A stretch of DNA of 64,000 bases from Eublepharis macularius (GCF_028583425.1 NC_072791.1:195214311-195278310), one strand, 5' to 3'. Numbered from the stretch's first letter, positions 33,385-45,892 are shown. A program made the numbers and translations. Notes: generated by a model from the sequence alone, not told the origin.

Positions 33385-33880
33385 CAGTGCAATCCTAAGG
33401 TAGGGATCCCAGGTGCCAACTGGTGGTGGGCAATCTCCCTGCAGTTTACCTGCCTGCGGTGGGAGGTTTTGAGAGATCTCCTACCACTGGCAGGCACCCG
33501 GGGAACATGCGCAGTGCACGTGCTCTCAGTGCGCTCTGGCAGTGACGTCATTACGTTAGCCGCGGGAGCGCTCCTGTGCTTTGTTTAGGACCGATTCTTA
33601 GAGAACTGGCCCCATGCAGAGCGCAGGAGCAGTCCTGTGGCTGACGTGACAATATCACTTCCGGAAGTGACATCAGCACACGAGCGCAAGGAGCATGCAT
33701 GCACTTTGTGTGTGCACAAAAAAACTCATGCGGAAGGCATGAGATAAGTGCCAGGTCTCCTGTCCCCTTGGGAGGGCATAGGAACTTGGCAACCCTATTC
33801 TAAGGACATTTTCCTAGGCATAAACCACAATGAATAGACCTGAGTAAGATTGTGAGTACATTTGTTTAGGATTGCTCTCT
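33385..33880 (+). mobile_element. Old GCAATCCTAAG element, split by a younger MITE
   Basis: The left part ACAGTGCAATCCTAAGG ends at 33400. The right part resumes with TTCTAAGGACATTTTCC and ends near TTTAGGATTGC at 33876. The interruption is the MITE at 33401-33797. Confidence 0.6.
33401..33797 (+). mobile_element. hAT-type MITE, TAGGG-GGCAACCCTA family, GC-rich interior
   Basis: It starts TAGGGATCCCAGG and ends ACTTGGCAACCCTA. The flanks TCCTAAGG and TTCTAAGG agree at 7 of 8 positions. The interior has GCGCTCCTGTGC, GACCGATTCTTAGAGAACTG and CACTTCCGGAAGTGACATCA, shared with 10574 and 34560. Confidence 0.82.
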
Positions 33881-33929
33881 TAGCTATTAGTATGTTTGAA
33901 TATTGCTTGTGGGGAGGGTGAGCTAAAAA

Positions 33930-33965
33930 TCTAATCAATCAATCGATCGATCAATCAATCAATAG
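33930..33965 (+). repeat. (AATC)n microsatellite
   Basis: AATCAATCAATCGATCGATC and further ATCA units. It follows a LINE-like GAGGGTGAGCTAAAAATC tail. Confidence 0.9.
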
Positions 33966-34109
33966 ATTACAGTTTATGATTAACCTCAAGGTTAAGAAAT
34001 ACTGCAAAGTCATGCTACCTCTTTTGTGTAGTGCCGTAGTACTCTGCCATAACAGGCATGTTACTTGTTGTCATGATGTTTTCACATAAAGATATTAAAA
34101 GAAGGCACA

Positions 34110-34275
34110 AAAAGGCAGCATGGTATTATGGTTAGACTGTCAGATTCTCGTTGCAGAGACCCTAGATTCAAATCCCCAGTTTGTCATGAAGCTTACTTGG
34201 TGACCTTGGGCCAATTCCACTCTCTCAGCCTGACCCACCTAACTTTTTTTTAGGATAAAATGGGGCAGGAGATCA
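34110..34275 (+). mobile_element. tRNA-derived SINE, diverged
   Basis: GCATGGTATTATGGTTAGAC, GATTCAAATCCCCAG, GTGACCTTGGGCCAATTCC and GGATAAAATGGGGCAG follow the SINE at 6013. The 3' part is shortened. Confidence 0.75.
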
Positions 34276-34559
34276 TGCAAACTTCAACTTTCCCTCCCCT
34301 ACTTTTGGAAGTCTCTCCCTGGTAAAATTTTGTGTGATTCCAGCCACTGGTTTGGGTGAGGTCCAGTTGTGTGGTGCCAACAGCTGGGCTGGGTCCAGTT
34401 GTGCGGCAGAGAATTTGCAAGGACTCTTGGGGCACTTCACTTTTCCCTGTATCTGCCTCCACACACTATTTCTTCTTTTCTTCCTCCTGGAAACTCCATA
34501 TCCTCAACTTTCCATGTTTCCTTTTCTCCTTCTCATCCACCCACCAGCCACAACAAGTA

Positions 34560-34956
34560 TAAGGTTGCCAGGTCCCTTTACTGGCTTGAAAATCTTAATG
34601 TGCACACAGTGCGCATGTGCTCCCGGCACCAACATGATGACATCACTTTCAGGAGTGATATTATCACGCTAGCTGCGGGAATGCTCCTGTTCTTCGCACT
34701 GGGCAGATTCTTTAAGAATCAGCCTCAAGTGAAGCGCTGGAGCACTCTTGCAGCCGGCTCAGTGACATCACTCCTGGAAGTGATTTTGAGAAGCCCCACC
34801 AGGAGGGCGCCCACAGTGGGCTTGTCATTTGCGTTTGTGGGCTTTGCGTTCCAGACTCGTTCTCCATAACTTCCCCCACCCTGCTGGCCAGCCGAGTGGT
34901 GGCTGGGGGCAGAGGCTGGGAGGGGTGGATCCCCCACCAGGGGACTGGCAACCCTA
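34560..34956 (+). mobile_element. hAT-type MITE, TAGGG-GGCAACCCTA family, GC-rich interior
   Basis: The ends are TAAGGTTGCCAGGTCCC and GACTGGCAACCCTA. The flanks AACAAGTA and GACAAGTA match at 7 of 8. The interior has GATGACATCACTTTCAGG and GGAGCACTCTTGCAGCC. Overlapping frames here, up to 166 codons, are by-products of composition. Confidence 0.82.
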
Positions 34957-36009
34957 GACAAGTAGGATAGTAAGTTACAATGAATCAGTCATTTTAACTT
35001 ACTAGGGAATAGTCCATTTCACTTTCACTGAGGCTATGAAATGGCAAATGGTTAACAAGCTCTGGAAAACTCAAAATTTTGAGACTTTGAATCCAAGATC
35101 AATGTGCAAAGTATGTACAACATATTCTGGTTGTAGCAGATGAGTTTTGCAGAATTTGAAACAAAACCCCAGACTACAGAAAGGCATGGGAACAAAGGAG
35201 GGCACAGAAGCCAATGTAGCTCTGACTCAGGGAATGGAGATGAGAGGGACAGAGACTACAAGGTTTGCATGCAGTCTACAGAAGACAGACTCGAATAAGT
35301 TAGAAGCTCTGCAGTGCTATTGTTTTGTTTTTAACTCTTCTGCAACTGCTGCCCACAAACTGCTGCTGTCTGCAACTGTGAGGTTTAGAAATTTTCTTTT
35401 CAAAATAGTAAAACTTAAAAACTGATAAAGGGGACAGGTTTGTTGCCAGACTCCATATTCTTCGTTGCATGCAGATGTGCAGAATATTCAGTGTCCTAAA
35501 ATCAGGGACCTTTAGGGTTCCCACATGTTGTAGTACTAGATTGCCCAAGGGGGCTATAATGAATGGGACTTACTGGACACTTTTATTACTGGCCTCCATT
35601 TTAAAAGAACAGAGTTCCATTCTGGGAGACAGCAAAGCTACTTGCCTTGCTTGATATGTGGATTTCTCTGTCACCTTGGCAACAAGATCTAACTCTGCCC
35701 TGACCCCCTTCATCCAGCATGGTTAATGGTTGCCTGATGATTTCTTAAGTATTTAAAATGCTTTAAAGGAATTTTTCACTTCCTGGCTAGCTTAAATAAT
35801 GTTTCAGCATTTAAGAGTGTTCAAATCAGCCTTAGCATGAGGAATAGAATTAACATGAATAACAGAACTGTATCTTGGAATAAATTTCCCTGATTGGCTT
35901 TTCATAAGCTATGCCTTCTGCGATATAGATTGGTCTCTATCAGAAGAGAGAGAGAGAGAGATGGATGGATGGATGGAATTTGTCCAGTATGAAAGGTTTT
36001 ATGTTTAGG
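34957..36009 (+). other. Unique intronic DNA with a GA/GGAT microsatellite
   Basis: AG and GATG repeats at about 35946-35976. No gene is supported. Confidence 0.45.
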
Positions 36010-36334
36010 CAGGGCTTTTTTCTGGGAAAAGAGGTGGTGGAACTCAGTGGTGGAATTCAGGACCGCACAATGACGTCACTTTGGGTCAGCTGGAACAAGG
36101 GGGGAGTTTTTTAAAGTTTAAATTGCCCTTGGTGAAAATGGTCACATGGCCGGTGGCCCCGGCCCCTGATCTCCAGACAGAGGATAGATTGCCCTCCACA
36201 CCGCTCAGCAGCACGGAGGGCAATCTAAACTCCCCTCTGTCTGGAGATAAGGGGGCGGGGCCACCGGCCATGTGACCATTTTTAAGAGGTGCCGGAACTC
36301 CGTTCCTCTGCGTTCCCACTGAAAAGAAGCCCTG
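36010..36334 (+). mobile_element. hAT-type MITE, CAGGGCTTTTTTT family, copy 2
   Basis: TGTTTAGG at 36002-36009 and 36335-36342 is a perfect 8-bp duplication. The left end is CAGGGCTTTTTTCTGGG and the right end is GAAAAGAAGCCCTG. The central hairpin arms carry GGTCACATGGCCGGTGGCCC and GATTGCCCTCC. Confidence 0.93.
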
Positions 36335-36559
36335 TGTTTAGGAGAAAGAGGGACTGGTAACTCCTAGCTCTTTGACACCCTTCTGTTTTCTCTTCCTTGG
36401 AAACTCCAAGTTAATGTGACTTCAAACCCTTGTAACTAAAGTCATCTTGGAAATGTTGATTAAATAGCTGTATACCATCAAGGGGACAACAAAGCTTGCT
36501 TTTGGGCCAGATTAAGAAATATATTATTTCAGACCATTCCCATAAGGGTTCCTAGGTAG

Positions 36560-36829
36560 ACAGCCACTTTGGTGTAGTTGTTAAGAGTGGTAGGACTCTA
36601 ATCAGGAGGAGGAGGTTTGATTCTCTACTCCTCCACTTGAAGCCAGCTGGGTGACCTCGGGCCAGTCACAGCTCTCTTAGAGTTCTCTCAGCCCCACCCA
36701 CCTCACAGGGTGATTATTGTTGTGGGGATAATAATAACATACTTTGTAAACTGCTCTGAGTGGGTATTAAGTTGTCCTGAAGGGTGGTATATAAATAGAA
36801 TGTTGTTGTTGTTGTTGTTGTTGTTGTTA
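36560..36829 (+). mobile_element. tRNA-derived SINE with (GTT)n tail
   Basis: CACTTTGGTGTAGTTGTTAA, AGCCAGCTGGGTGACC, CCCACCTCACAGGGTG, TTAAGTTGTCCTGAAGG and GTGGTATATAAATAGAATG, then nine GTT units. This is the second SINE subfamily of the window (also 40258, 45638, 57383). Confidence 0.88.
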
Positions 36830-37298
36830 GAAGATCTGATTTCCTAATAATATTTTTAAACTGTTGCATTAATTTGCTTCTTGGTTTGAACTGCTGGGCA
36901 GCGTGTAAATATATGTATGCTACAGGTAAACAAATACTTTGGTGTTGTGTCAGAACTAAAGCAAAAATGTATAAAGGGCTAAGAAAAGTAGAAACCCCCA
37001 TTTGAGGTGATGGCAACTCATGATTAAAATACGTATGATTTTAAAAAAAAATTAACCACGACCATGGTTAATGAGGATGCCGTGGTGGTGCCTGTCTAAA
37101 AGTCTGGTAGAAACTCCTTTATGGCCTCCCACAGCAGCATTTTATTTCCTTGGATCCTTGTATTGGTTTAGTATCAACCCCTCTAAAGAGACTGTATCAT
37201 CAAACAACACAGCCACCCCGGCAATGAGGAAAATTGTCAAGGTTGGATCTTGTCAGCTTTCTTACTCTATTTTTCCGTCAAGAGTTTTGCTCAAAATC

Positions 37299-37442
37299 TA
37301 GAGTGTCCCTAGCAATGCACTAACGTCACTTCTGGGTGCATGGAGAGGGACGTCAGTGCATTGCTGACAGTGTTATTACATCTCTGGGGAGCCCCCCGCC
37401 TGGAGGACTCCTGCCAGTTGCCAGCTTGTGCTGGCAAGCCTA
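37299..37442 (+). mobile_element. Short MITE-like element related to the GGCAACCCTA family
   Basis: AACGTCACTTCTGGGTGC and GACGTCAGTGCATTGC with CCGCCTGGAGGACTCC and GTGCTGGCAAGCCTA at the end. The target duplication is not clear. Confidence 0.45.
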
Positions 37443-40210
37443 GACTCAACCCAGGGTGTGGAGAGAGCTGAGACCAATGACAATCACTTGCTGTAAATTC
37501 AAAAGATGCCTCCAAGTACATTAACAGTCTGTCTCTGACTTCTATATTAAAGAAGCTAAAGTGACAAGACAGGATTGTGCTATAGATATCATTGAGTTCC
37601 CACAAAATTGCTGTTTTTGTAGTTAACAGGGGAAAGGAATTATCCAAACCTATCCTTTCATGTTTCATCAAAGTGTTGTGAATGCTATCTCTAGTACAAA
37701 ATGTTACGTGTGTAGCGATAAAAATAATCAAATTGACCGAACTCTTTTTGACTTGGGGTTGTCTCTAAAGAGCTGAGCAATGGACACTCCTGCTTACAGG
37801 TTGATGCTATTTCTGATTCTCCCAGACATACAATATGTCCCCATCCCTCTGAAAACTAATTAGAATTCTACAAAACTTTGCTTTTTTTTTTTTTGAGGGA
37901 TTACAGGTGGAAGGGAATTTGGCAATATTTTCCACATGACACAAGTGCCTTCTGGTCATGAAGTGTGGGTTGGGGGGGGTCTTTTAATTCAAGCCATGGA
38001 GTCCGGAAAGCAGACCGCTAAATTCCTGTTAATGATATGCTTTGACCTCTTTGAAAATTCTTGCATCTGTGCACACTGGGTTGATGTCATTGTGGAATAT
38101 CTACATTGGCTCTGAACATTTGTTTGTTTAATAGAGATAAACCTTCAGTTCTTCAAGATAACACTATTTCTTAAAAGTGTTAAGAGAAAAAAAATCTGAA
38201 ACAAAAAAGAGGCACTAGGCATTTTATAGTATTGTATTATTGAACACATTAATATTGTTATTATTCTATATAACCTTATTTAGCTTTATATTTTGGGCAG
38301 CAGGTCGGAGCAAATTTAATTTTGCCTTAGATTGGAGTCTGCTCTCACTTGCATCCCCTGACCTTGAACTGAAGTCTTCTAGTGGCTTCTGGAACTTGCT
38401 GTCCAGCCACGTGTTTCTTTTGATTGATTGGAGGATCCAAACTGAGTATTTGAAAATATTTGTTTGCAATAGGAATGCAAAAGTGAAGGAATAAGGTAGA
38501 TTGGTCATAGGGAAGGATATTGGTATATAGCTTAGATGAATGTATGTTCTGTGGAGTACATTCAGCCACATATTATATAAAGAAAAAAAGAAGAGACCTA
38601 TAGCCAGGAAAACTTGGTGAGAAGAACCTTGTGCCATCTATTGCTGAAGGGAGCTCACCTAAGCCAACCAACTATTGGCTGTACATCTAGGGGGCAAGTG
38701 GAGGATGCACCTTGGTACTCAACAGTGTTCAGCATCCATCTTGGTTCTGAACCCTACTTGCCTTATGGCGAGGTGCTCGTTGGCTTAGCATGTCTTGGCA
38801 CAATACTATGCAGAAAATAAATAAATATGGAATCAATGAGAGAGAGAAAAGAAAAAGACCTATAGTGTGTTCTGATATTAATTTCACTTTCACATGTAAT
38901 TATACAGCTTCCAGAGTAGTTGTTTCACAATGCTGAAGAAAAATGGAAACCTCTAGTGTGGTTACTGCCTTTTAGTTAGCATATTTGTGCAACGCAAGCT
39001 TCATAGATGAGTTTATAAATACACTCAATATAAACATACTTCAGTTTAATGGCTCTTCTACTATAGCAAGGTGAGCAAAGCAATAATATATAGGATAGTA
39101 TCCCTAATGTTACTATAAAAGGGGACCATTTATCTTTTTCAAGATTTTGAGGTAAAATCAAAAGATTTTCTTTAGGGAATGATGTGATAACTCTGAAGTA
39201 TGGCTCTTAGCAATGAAGTTGATTATTCACAGGATTTATCCTGTCTAGAAGTTAAAATGTGTAAATGTGAGCCATGTCACAAAGAAATGTATAATATAGG
39301 CAATACTGTAATATGAGCATTTGCTTTAAAAATAAACATTTCTAACGCAAAGTTGCAAAATCACACCTCCTGAAACATGGATGGATGTGTGTACCGCAGA
39401 GAACAATCCTCCTGCCCTAAAAAGGTACTTGTAACAATAACTGGACCTCGAAGTTTAAGCACCCATCCCGGAGAAAGGCCAGATGGCCGATTGTGCTGAA
39501 ATGAGACAGGTGTAATCTCTTGTAAAAGAAAGCTTTTTTTGAAAGATAGATTCGTTCAGTGTTTGTCAGCTGCATCTTCTTTGTCTCTATTCTGAACCAA
39601 TTACAGAGTAGAGACAAATAGTATTATAAGGATACCATTAAAACTTGGTGAAGGAATATTACATTTAAAAACAAAACATGTCTGGTATCAATATGAATAA
39701 CCTAGTAATCCTCACTTCTATAGTGGGGATGAAAGTAAACAGAAAATAATGGCTTTCTGTTAGCAGTCATACACAAAAGCTGAAATAATTTGCCAGATAA
39801 AATTAAATCCAAGAGAAATATCATCATGGCATTTGTTTTTACTGACTCTTCCTGAAAATGGCTGCGCAGTAGTAATGAATGATAATCCTTCCTTGTGAAA
39901 AGGTGTTCCCAAAAATTATGTTCAAAAGTATCCATTTCTCCATCTAGTTTTCAAATTCATCCTGTTCTGGTTGCTGCTCTTAGGTTCATACAACAGAGAC
40001 AAATATGCAATAAGCAGAGACTCAACCCCATAAAATTAAACCAATTTACAGAAATATCAGGGGGAAGAAGCAAGCAGTTCAGTTGTGATGTATACAATAA
40101 ACATACCACATACCACATCTATTCTACCTGTCTTCCTTTACTGAAGATGCTGAGTTGGAACCCACCACCCTTTTCATTGAATCTTGATCAATTCTCTTCT
40201 TTATTACAGC
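37443..40210 (+). other. Unique intronic DNA
   Basis: No supported gene or clear transposon in about 2.7 kb apart from a T run at 37882-37893 and a GAGAGAGA run at 38839. Frames of up to 137 codons show no known domains. Confidence 0.4.
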
Positions 40211-40664
40211 TGGGGTTGCCAACTCCAGGTTGGGAAATTTCTGGAAATTTAAATTTAACAACAAAACAACAACATTCACTTTATATACCACCCTTCAGGA
40301 CAACTTAATGCCCATACTGAATGGTTTACAAAGTGTGTTATTATTATCATCACGACAATCACCCTGTGAAGTGGTGAGAGAGCTCTGAGTGACTGACCCA
40401 AGGTCACCCAGCTGGCTTCAAGTGGAGGAGTGGGGAATCAAACCCGGCTCTCCAGATTAGAGTCCTGCCGCTCTTAACCACTACACCAAACTGGTGTAGA
40501 GCTTATGCAGAAGAACGTTTTGTAAGGGAAGGAAGCTCAATAAAGATTTTATTTCATAGAATTCACCTTCCAAAGTTGTTGTTTTCTCCAGCGGAACAGA
40601 TCTCTAAAGTCTCCGCTATAATTCAGGGTGAACTCCAAGTCTCACACAAAGGTTGGCAATTCTA
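40211..40664 (+). mobile_element. TAGGGTTGCCA-family MITE interrupted by a SINE
   Basis: The left part is TGGGGTTGCCAACTCCAGG. The right part is CAGCGGAACAGATCTC to AAGGTTGGCAATTCTA. The interior is split by the antisense SINE at 40258-40500. About 70 unassigned bases follow the SINE. Confidence 0.7.
40258..40500 (-). mobile_element. tRNA-derived SINE, antisense, (AAC)n tail side first
   Basis: AACAAAACAACAACATTC and ACTTTATATACCACCC, GGACAACTTAATGCCC, AAGGTCACCCAGCTGGC, GAATCAAACCCGGC and TTAACCACTACACCAAACTG. This is the complement of the SINE at 36560. Confidence 0.88.
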
Positions 40665-42616
40665 ATTAAACTTCAGTTCCACATGGCTTTTGTCCATGGA
40701 GGTCCCTTGGACCCCACCATAGCCTTTTTGATAGTCAAAGGGGACCCCTTTCTTTTTCACCAACAGGAAAGCTTGTTGGATGCAACACACTTCCTTTTGT
40801 CTTTGTTTTTCTTGCAAGAGTGTGCAGGATGGAAAGCAAGAATAATGAAAATGTTCCCTCAACAATACCTCTAATTTTTCAGAGAAATCAAATATCACAC
40901 TTTTGATGACCTCTTGACTTTGGATAAGAAAATGTAATATTCTAAGTCAATGGAGATAATCAGATAAATACGGGATGTCCTAATTCAGGCATTCATTTCT
41001 CAGCAAGCTGAGGGCCTTGGGAGGAAGTGTGAAAATCTGAGGCCCCCTTCTGAATCCATATCTGGTGGGGGTGGCGGCTTTTGAATGGCTCTTAATTCCA
41101 TTTAAGTCAAGGTATATCACCCTAATGAATTGTAGATTGAACTGTGAAATTGTGTTTCTGGTTCTTTGAGGAGAACTTCGAAATTTGATTGCTCTATGTC
41201 CCCCCATGGGCCAGTAATGATTCAGTGCTTGCACACCTTTACCTTTTTAAAGACATCAGTAGCAGTTGCCACTGAGTGAGTAAATGAGGGGCTGCCCATC
41301 TTTGAAGTCACCGCAGTGCCTCATCTTTGAGTCCCAAGGGCCAAAGGTATCATCAGGTACTAATATGGTTATCTTCCTGGAACTAAGAAAGAGAGCTGCC
41401 ATAGCAAAAAAGGAGATGCTGGGAATTGAACCCAGGGCACCATACATTTATTACTGTTCTATAAATAATATTTGAAATATTTATCTCCCAGAAATCCTCT
41501 GCCACAAAAGTATATAAAATATGGACTTCCCTACTGGGTTTGAGAAGGTACAGGGAGATTTTTGCTGAATGGGATGCTTTATGTAACAAGGAAGGAAAGT
41601 GGACCATGAAAGAATATTGTAAAGGGTGAATTGTCCAGCACTAATTGATTCTTGCCAGAAGCAGGGCTAATTTATACCTTTACCCTTAGCTTGACTTTTA
41701 GCTTTCTTTTGTCCTCCTTCCTCCCAGTCGTCCCTTCTCTTGGGCCTCTTGCCTCATTCCCACCAATGCCCTCCTCTAAGCTTTGAAATAACAAATTTTG
41801 GAAGTTATTTAAATCAAGCTTTTTAAAGCTTTGCTTTTGCGATTTTCCAGACCTTTAGCTCAAGTTGTCCTGCCTCTGCTTGTCTCTCCAATGTTTCATT
41901 TAGGTTTGGTTACAATTGAATGTCAAAGTTAGTCAAATACCAAGCACGTAGTTCTAATTATAAGCATGGTTAAAGGTGACTTGGGATGATGCTTGATAAA
42001 TACTAATTTGCGTCCTGATTAAATAAACTAAGCTGTTGCTTGGAAGACAGTCAAAACACTTTTTTTCTTATTAAGCCGTAAATGTAATATGTAGTAATAT
42101 AAGCATAAATAAACATCCCTTTAAAAATACAGTACATTGGGTATGATGTAAAATCTCTGCTGAAAATCAACATTGTTATGTTGTTAAAGATGCCTGCTTT
42201 TGAGTTATGATTTTTTCTGTTCTGGAGAATGCAGCGGTGTAGGAAAACGGAAACTGCTTGTGTCTGTAATATTGGGATGATATATGATGATTCTGAGCCG
42301 ATGTAACCGAGCTTACCACTTGTTTATGCAACCGTTTGATAGTGGCGCATGTGTGAATTTGAAGGAGACTTCCCTTCCTGCAGCTGCATGTAACATGAGG
42401 AGCAGGCCCACATCTTACTCTGGAAGTATGAGCTACTGCACTATTTATGCTTCCTCTCCTGCCTCACTCCCATCCTTTGTAGCTTACATAAGGTAATTAT
42501 TGTCATTGAAAATCAGCCTATTCTCAGTTCCTTTACAATTTGGCAAATCAATTTGGTAAGGCCTGTACTGTCTGATACTACTGTAGGCTTGGTAGAAATT
42601 GCACTTTCTCTCATTT
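40665..42616 (+). other. Unique intronic DNA
   Basis: No gene is supported, except for the tRNA-like remnant listed separately. The long frames are not conserved in any way I can see. Confidence 0.4.
41404..41450 (-). pseudogene. tRNA-Ala-like 3' half remnant
   Basis: On the minus strand, CCCTGGGTTCAATTCCCAG followed by CATCTCC looks like the T arm and acceptor strand of tRNA-Ala with CpG sites decayed to TpG/CpA. A T run follows it. The 5' half lacks an A box. It is most likely the scrap of a tRNA-derived repeat, not a gene. Confidence 0.35.

Positions 42617-42686
<70 letters not shown>
42617..42686 (+). repeat. (GTT)n microsatellite
   Basis: About 23 GTT units without interruption. No SINE body precedes it, so it may be an expanded orphan tail. 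The minus frame here is poly-Thr. Confidence 0.98.
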
Positions 42687-42998
42687 AATACTGCCTTGCT
42701 GTACTGCTTTGTCATCCATGCCTTAAAAACATGGTGCTTTTAAATTCTTGTAGACACTCGGCCTGAAATGAGTGGTTTATGGATACACAGGAAAGTGAGT
42801 AGGATCAAGAGGCGTTCTTCCATTTGTGGAAGAAGTGGTCTTCCATTTACAAAAGGGCACTTTTGGAATTTTGGCATCAGTATTGCAATGTGGAACCAAC
42901 CCATCTTTTGTGCTTTTGCTGGGATTGGGATCCCTGGGTTCCAGTTGTTTTCATACATTCTGCCATATTGGAAGAGTCTGGGATGATGTACCTCTGCA

Positions 42999-43255
42999 CA
43001 GGGCTTTTTTTCTGGGAAAAGAGGTGGTGGAACTCAGTGGGTTGCTGTCGGAGAAAATGGTCACATGGCTGGTGGCCCCACCCCGTGATCTCCAGACAGA
43101 GGGAAGTTTAGATTGCCCTCCGTGCTGCATGGCGCGGAGGGCAATCTAAACTCCCCTCTGTCTGGAGATCAGGGGCCGGGGTCACCAGCCATGTGACCAT
43201 TTTCAAGAGGTTCCGGAACTCCGTTCTACCACGTTCCAGCTGAAAAAAAGCCCTG
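42999..43255 (+). mobile_element. hAT-type MITE, CAGGGCTTTTTTT family, copy 3
   Basis: CCTCTGCA at 42991-42998 and 43256-43263 is a perfect 8-bp duplication. The ends are CAGGGCTTTTTTTCTGGG and GAAAAAAAGCCCTG. The hairpin arms are centred near 43132 (GATTGCCCTCCGTGC against GCGGAGGGCAATC). Confidence 0.94.
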
Positions 43256-45637
43256 CCTCTGCATGTGCCATTGTACCATAGAATACCTGCAGGGAGGGTT
43301 ATTGCCTTTGTGCTGGACATGTGAGATTATTGGAGGCATCTGTATAGCTGCTGATGGAAATAGGATATCAAATTAAATGGCCCCATGGTCTGAGCCTGCA
43401 AGTCTCTTCCTTTGTTAAATATAAGTGCCTAATGCACCAACTCACAGATCGCTGGGGCAGCTTGTTTCTTTATGACTGTGAATAAGATTGTGAATTCTAC
43501 TTATACATCCCCTCAGTTTCAGCTCCCTTCCCACCCCTCACCCAGGAGGATGAGCACCTGATGAGAGAGACTACTAACTCCAGGAAAAAAGAAAAGGCTG
43601 ATGCAGCTGTTCCCAGCCAACCATATCTGGCAGGAACAAGTGTCTGGATTGGGGAGAAACACAACACATTGGCAACAATAGAAACTGCTGTTTCTGGCCA
43701 GCTAAAACTTACAAGGTTTCTTGGGTAGTTACGCTTTTTCCCTAAAGGCAAGTCAGACAGATTGTGGATTGTAGTTGAAAGCCCACATATGTGGCAGTCT
43801 CCCTCCCTCTTATAGTATTCTTCAGGGTCACCTTGGAAACGAGCGGCTTCATCGATCCATTAGAAAATAGGGTATTTACTCCAATGTTTTCTCCCCAGAA
43901 GGGTTTGGCCAGTAAACTATTTCCCTCTAGAAAGGGCAGGGCAGCCAGGCTGGGCATTGTTGCCTCTGCTACGCCCCAATTGGGGCCAGGGGAGGGCAGG
44001 GCGGCTGGGCCGGGCATTCCTGCCTCCACTGTTGGCTCAGCCCAATCAGGGCTGCGAAGGACAACGTAGATACGCCAGGCCTTCCTGCGGCTGTGCAAGA
44101 ATAAAAGGTGATTCGTCACCAATACAGCTCACCTTTTATGTAGTAGGATACTTTGAGTCAGTTTCTTTTTATATAAATCCAAGCAGGCCTGAATCTTAAT
44201 ATTTCACAAAGACCTTTTTGATTTAAAGCCACAGGTTTCTGTACAAGATTCCTCTTTCATAGGTGGCATAAAGAATTACAGGGATGAGTAAAGCTAATAT
44301 GTTTTAAAACATGAAATGGATTTTTAAAAAAAACCCAAGCATTTGTGTATGTTTTCCTTTGGGCATCTTTATCAGCTTATAACATACTGTAACACTTCTG
44401 CAAAATATTGGCAGGAAAGCTACAGCATTTAACAAAATGACCCTCCACTTTTGTCCTGAAAAATCATGGCAGCCAAACAATAGTGAAAAAAATACAATAG
44501 TATAATAAATCAATACAGAAATCTAAACGGACATAATCAGTAATCTCAAATCCAAACATAAAATGAAGCTATTCATGTTTAACATGCGCTGCCACTGAAG
44601 GCCCCCCCCCCCCGTTTTTTTGTGATTTAAAATATGGACTTCTCTGCCTCAGGAGGCCAAATAGTCAGTTTGGCTGGATGTTTAAAGGATTAGACATATT
44701 CCAATCTCATATTGTAGGGCATTATCCAAGCCGATTGTAAAGAGCAGGAATTACTGCTCACGGTCAAAATGCATTAGGTAGGGGTTGGGTTAGTTATTGT
44801 AAGGCTATTGCGAGGCAACCTTGCATTAAGAGAATGCTGCTGCCTCCAGTATTGGCTTGGCACGCATAAAGATGAAGGTTCACAGTGGTAATCAGTCCAC
44901 AGTTTACGCATGCTGTGCCTAAGTTCCCAGGCACAATGTAATAAGCGCTGATATTAGGGCAGAGCAGAGCAGCAATTCTAACGCTTGGGCTACTTTAAAA
45001 CAGGCTTCTGGGATTCCAGAAGGAACGGTAAGCTGATTTGTGCCCTCCCCCCATTGTTACCAAAGGCTCCTTCTGATGTTGTAGTTTTGCTCACACTAAA
45101 GTCACTGTTATGAAAAAAAATACAATTGCCTATGTGTATAATTGTAAGTTCTTTCTTCACGTGGCCTGTTCATGCAGTAGGCATCGTTATGTCTGAGTAA
45201 AGAGAGGGAAGAATTAACTGTGTGGAGGTATCACAGTCAAGCCATGCAGTTTGTTCTACCTGACAAGATCACCTCTATACTGCAATATGGACTGGACACA
45301 CCTTGTGTCAGATTGTGGCATGATCTTTATATGTGTGTGGGGATATGGGTTTGGGTGTGGGGTGTGGAAACATTATTTGGCCCATAAACATAATCAAGAC
45401 TGGCATAGAACACAACCCTAATCAGGAGTGAATGAGAACTTTATACAGTAGTCCTCCAACCCATTTTTCAGAACCCATGGTGACTTTAGGGCTTGTCCGC
45501 AACCCACTATTTCCTTAATAATGTTAACTAGCATCCCATGTTAGGTAGTATCTCTAAACGATTAACTTTATTGCTACTGGAAGTGTTCAGTGAGGACAGA
45601 CTAGAATGGGTATTCTGTTTCCCAAGGCCACTTTAAT
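43256..45637 (+). other. Intronic DNA with a GC-richer patch at 43900-44110
   Basis: The patch has GGGCAGGGCAGCCAGGC and GGGCAGGGCGGCTGGGCC in near-tandem and AATAAA at about 44101. It may be an old LTR or repeat piece, with no ends visible. A C run lies at 44601-44614. 44640-45000 is balanced, repeat-free sequence. Confidence 0.35.
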
Positions 45638-45892
45638 AACAACAACAACAACAACATTCAGTTTATATACTGACCTCCAGGTCAACTTAATGCCCACTCA
45701 GAGCAGTTTACAAAATGTTATTATTATCCTCACGGCAATCACCGTGTGAGATGGGTGGGACTGAGAGATCTCCAAGAAGCTGTGACTGACCCAGGGTCAC
45801 CCAGCTGACTTCAAGCGGAAGAGTGGGAGTCAAACCCGGTTCTCCAGATTAGAATCATGCTGCTCTTAACCACTACACCAAACTGCCTCTCT
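45638..45892 (-). mobile_element. tRNA-derived SINE, antisense
   Basis: AACAACAACAACAACATTC tail complement, then TCAACTTAATGCCCACTC, GGGTCACCCAGCTGAC, GTCAAACCCGGTTCTCC and TTAACCACTACACCAAACTG. Confidence 0.9.

Noticed and set aside
34369-34869. 166-codon plus frame
   Set aside because: It begins in unique DNA and runs into a MITE with readable target duplication. No domain and no splice context.
41404-41480. A complete tRNA gene on the minus strand (about 77 bases with a closing acceptor)
   Set aside because: The T arm is good, but no A box, no sound D arm and an 11-base anticodon loop. It is an AT-rich coincidence joined to a tRNA-like remnant.
42513-42719. Poly-Thr frame
   Set aside because: It is a translation of a GTT microsatellite.
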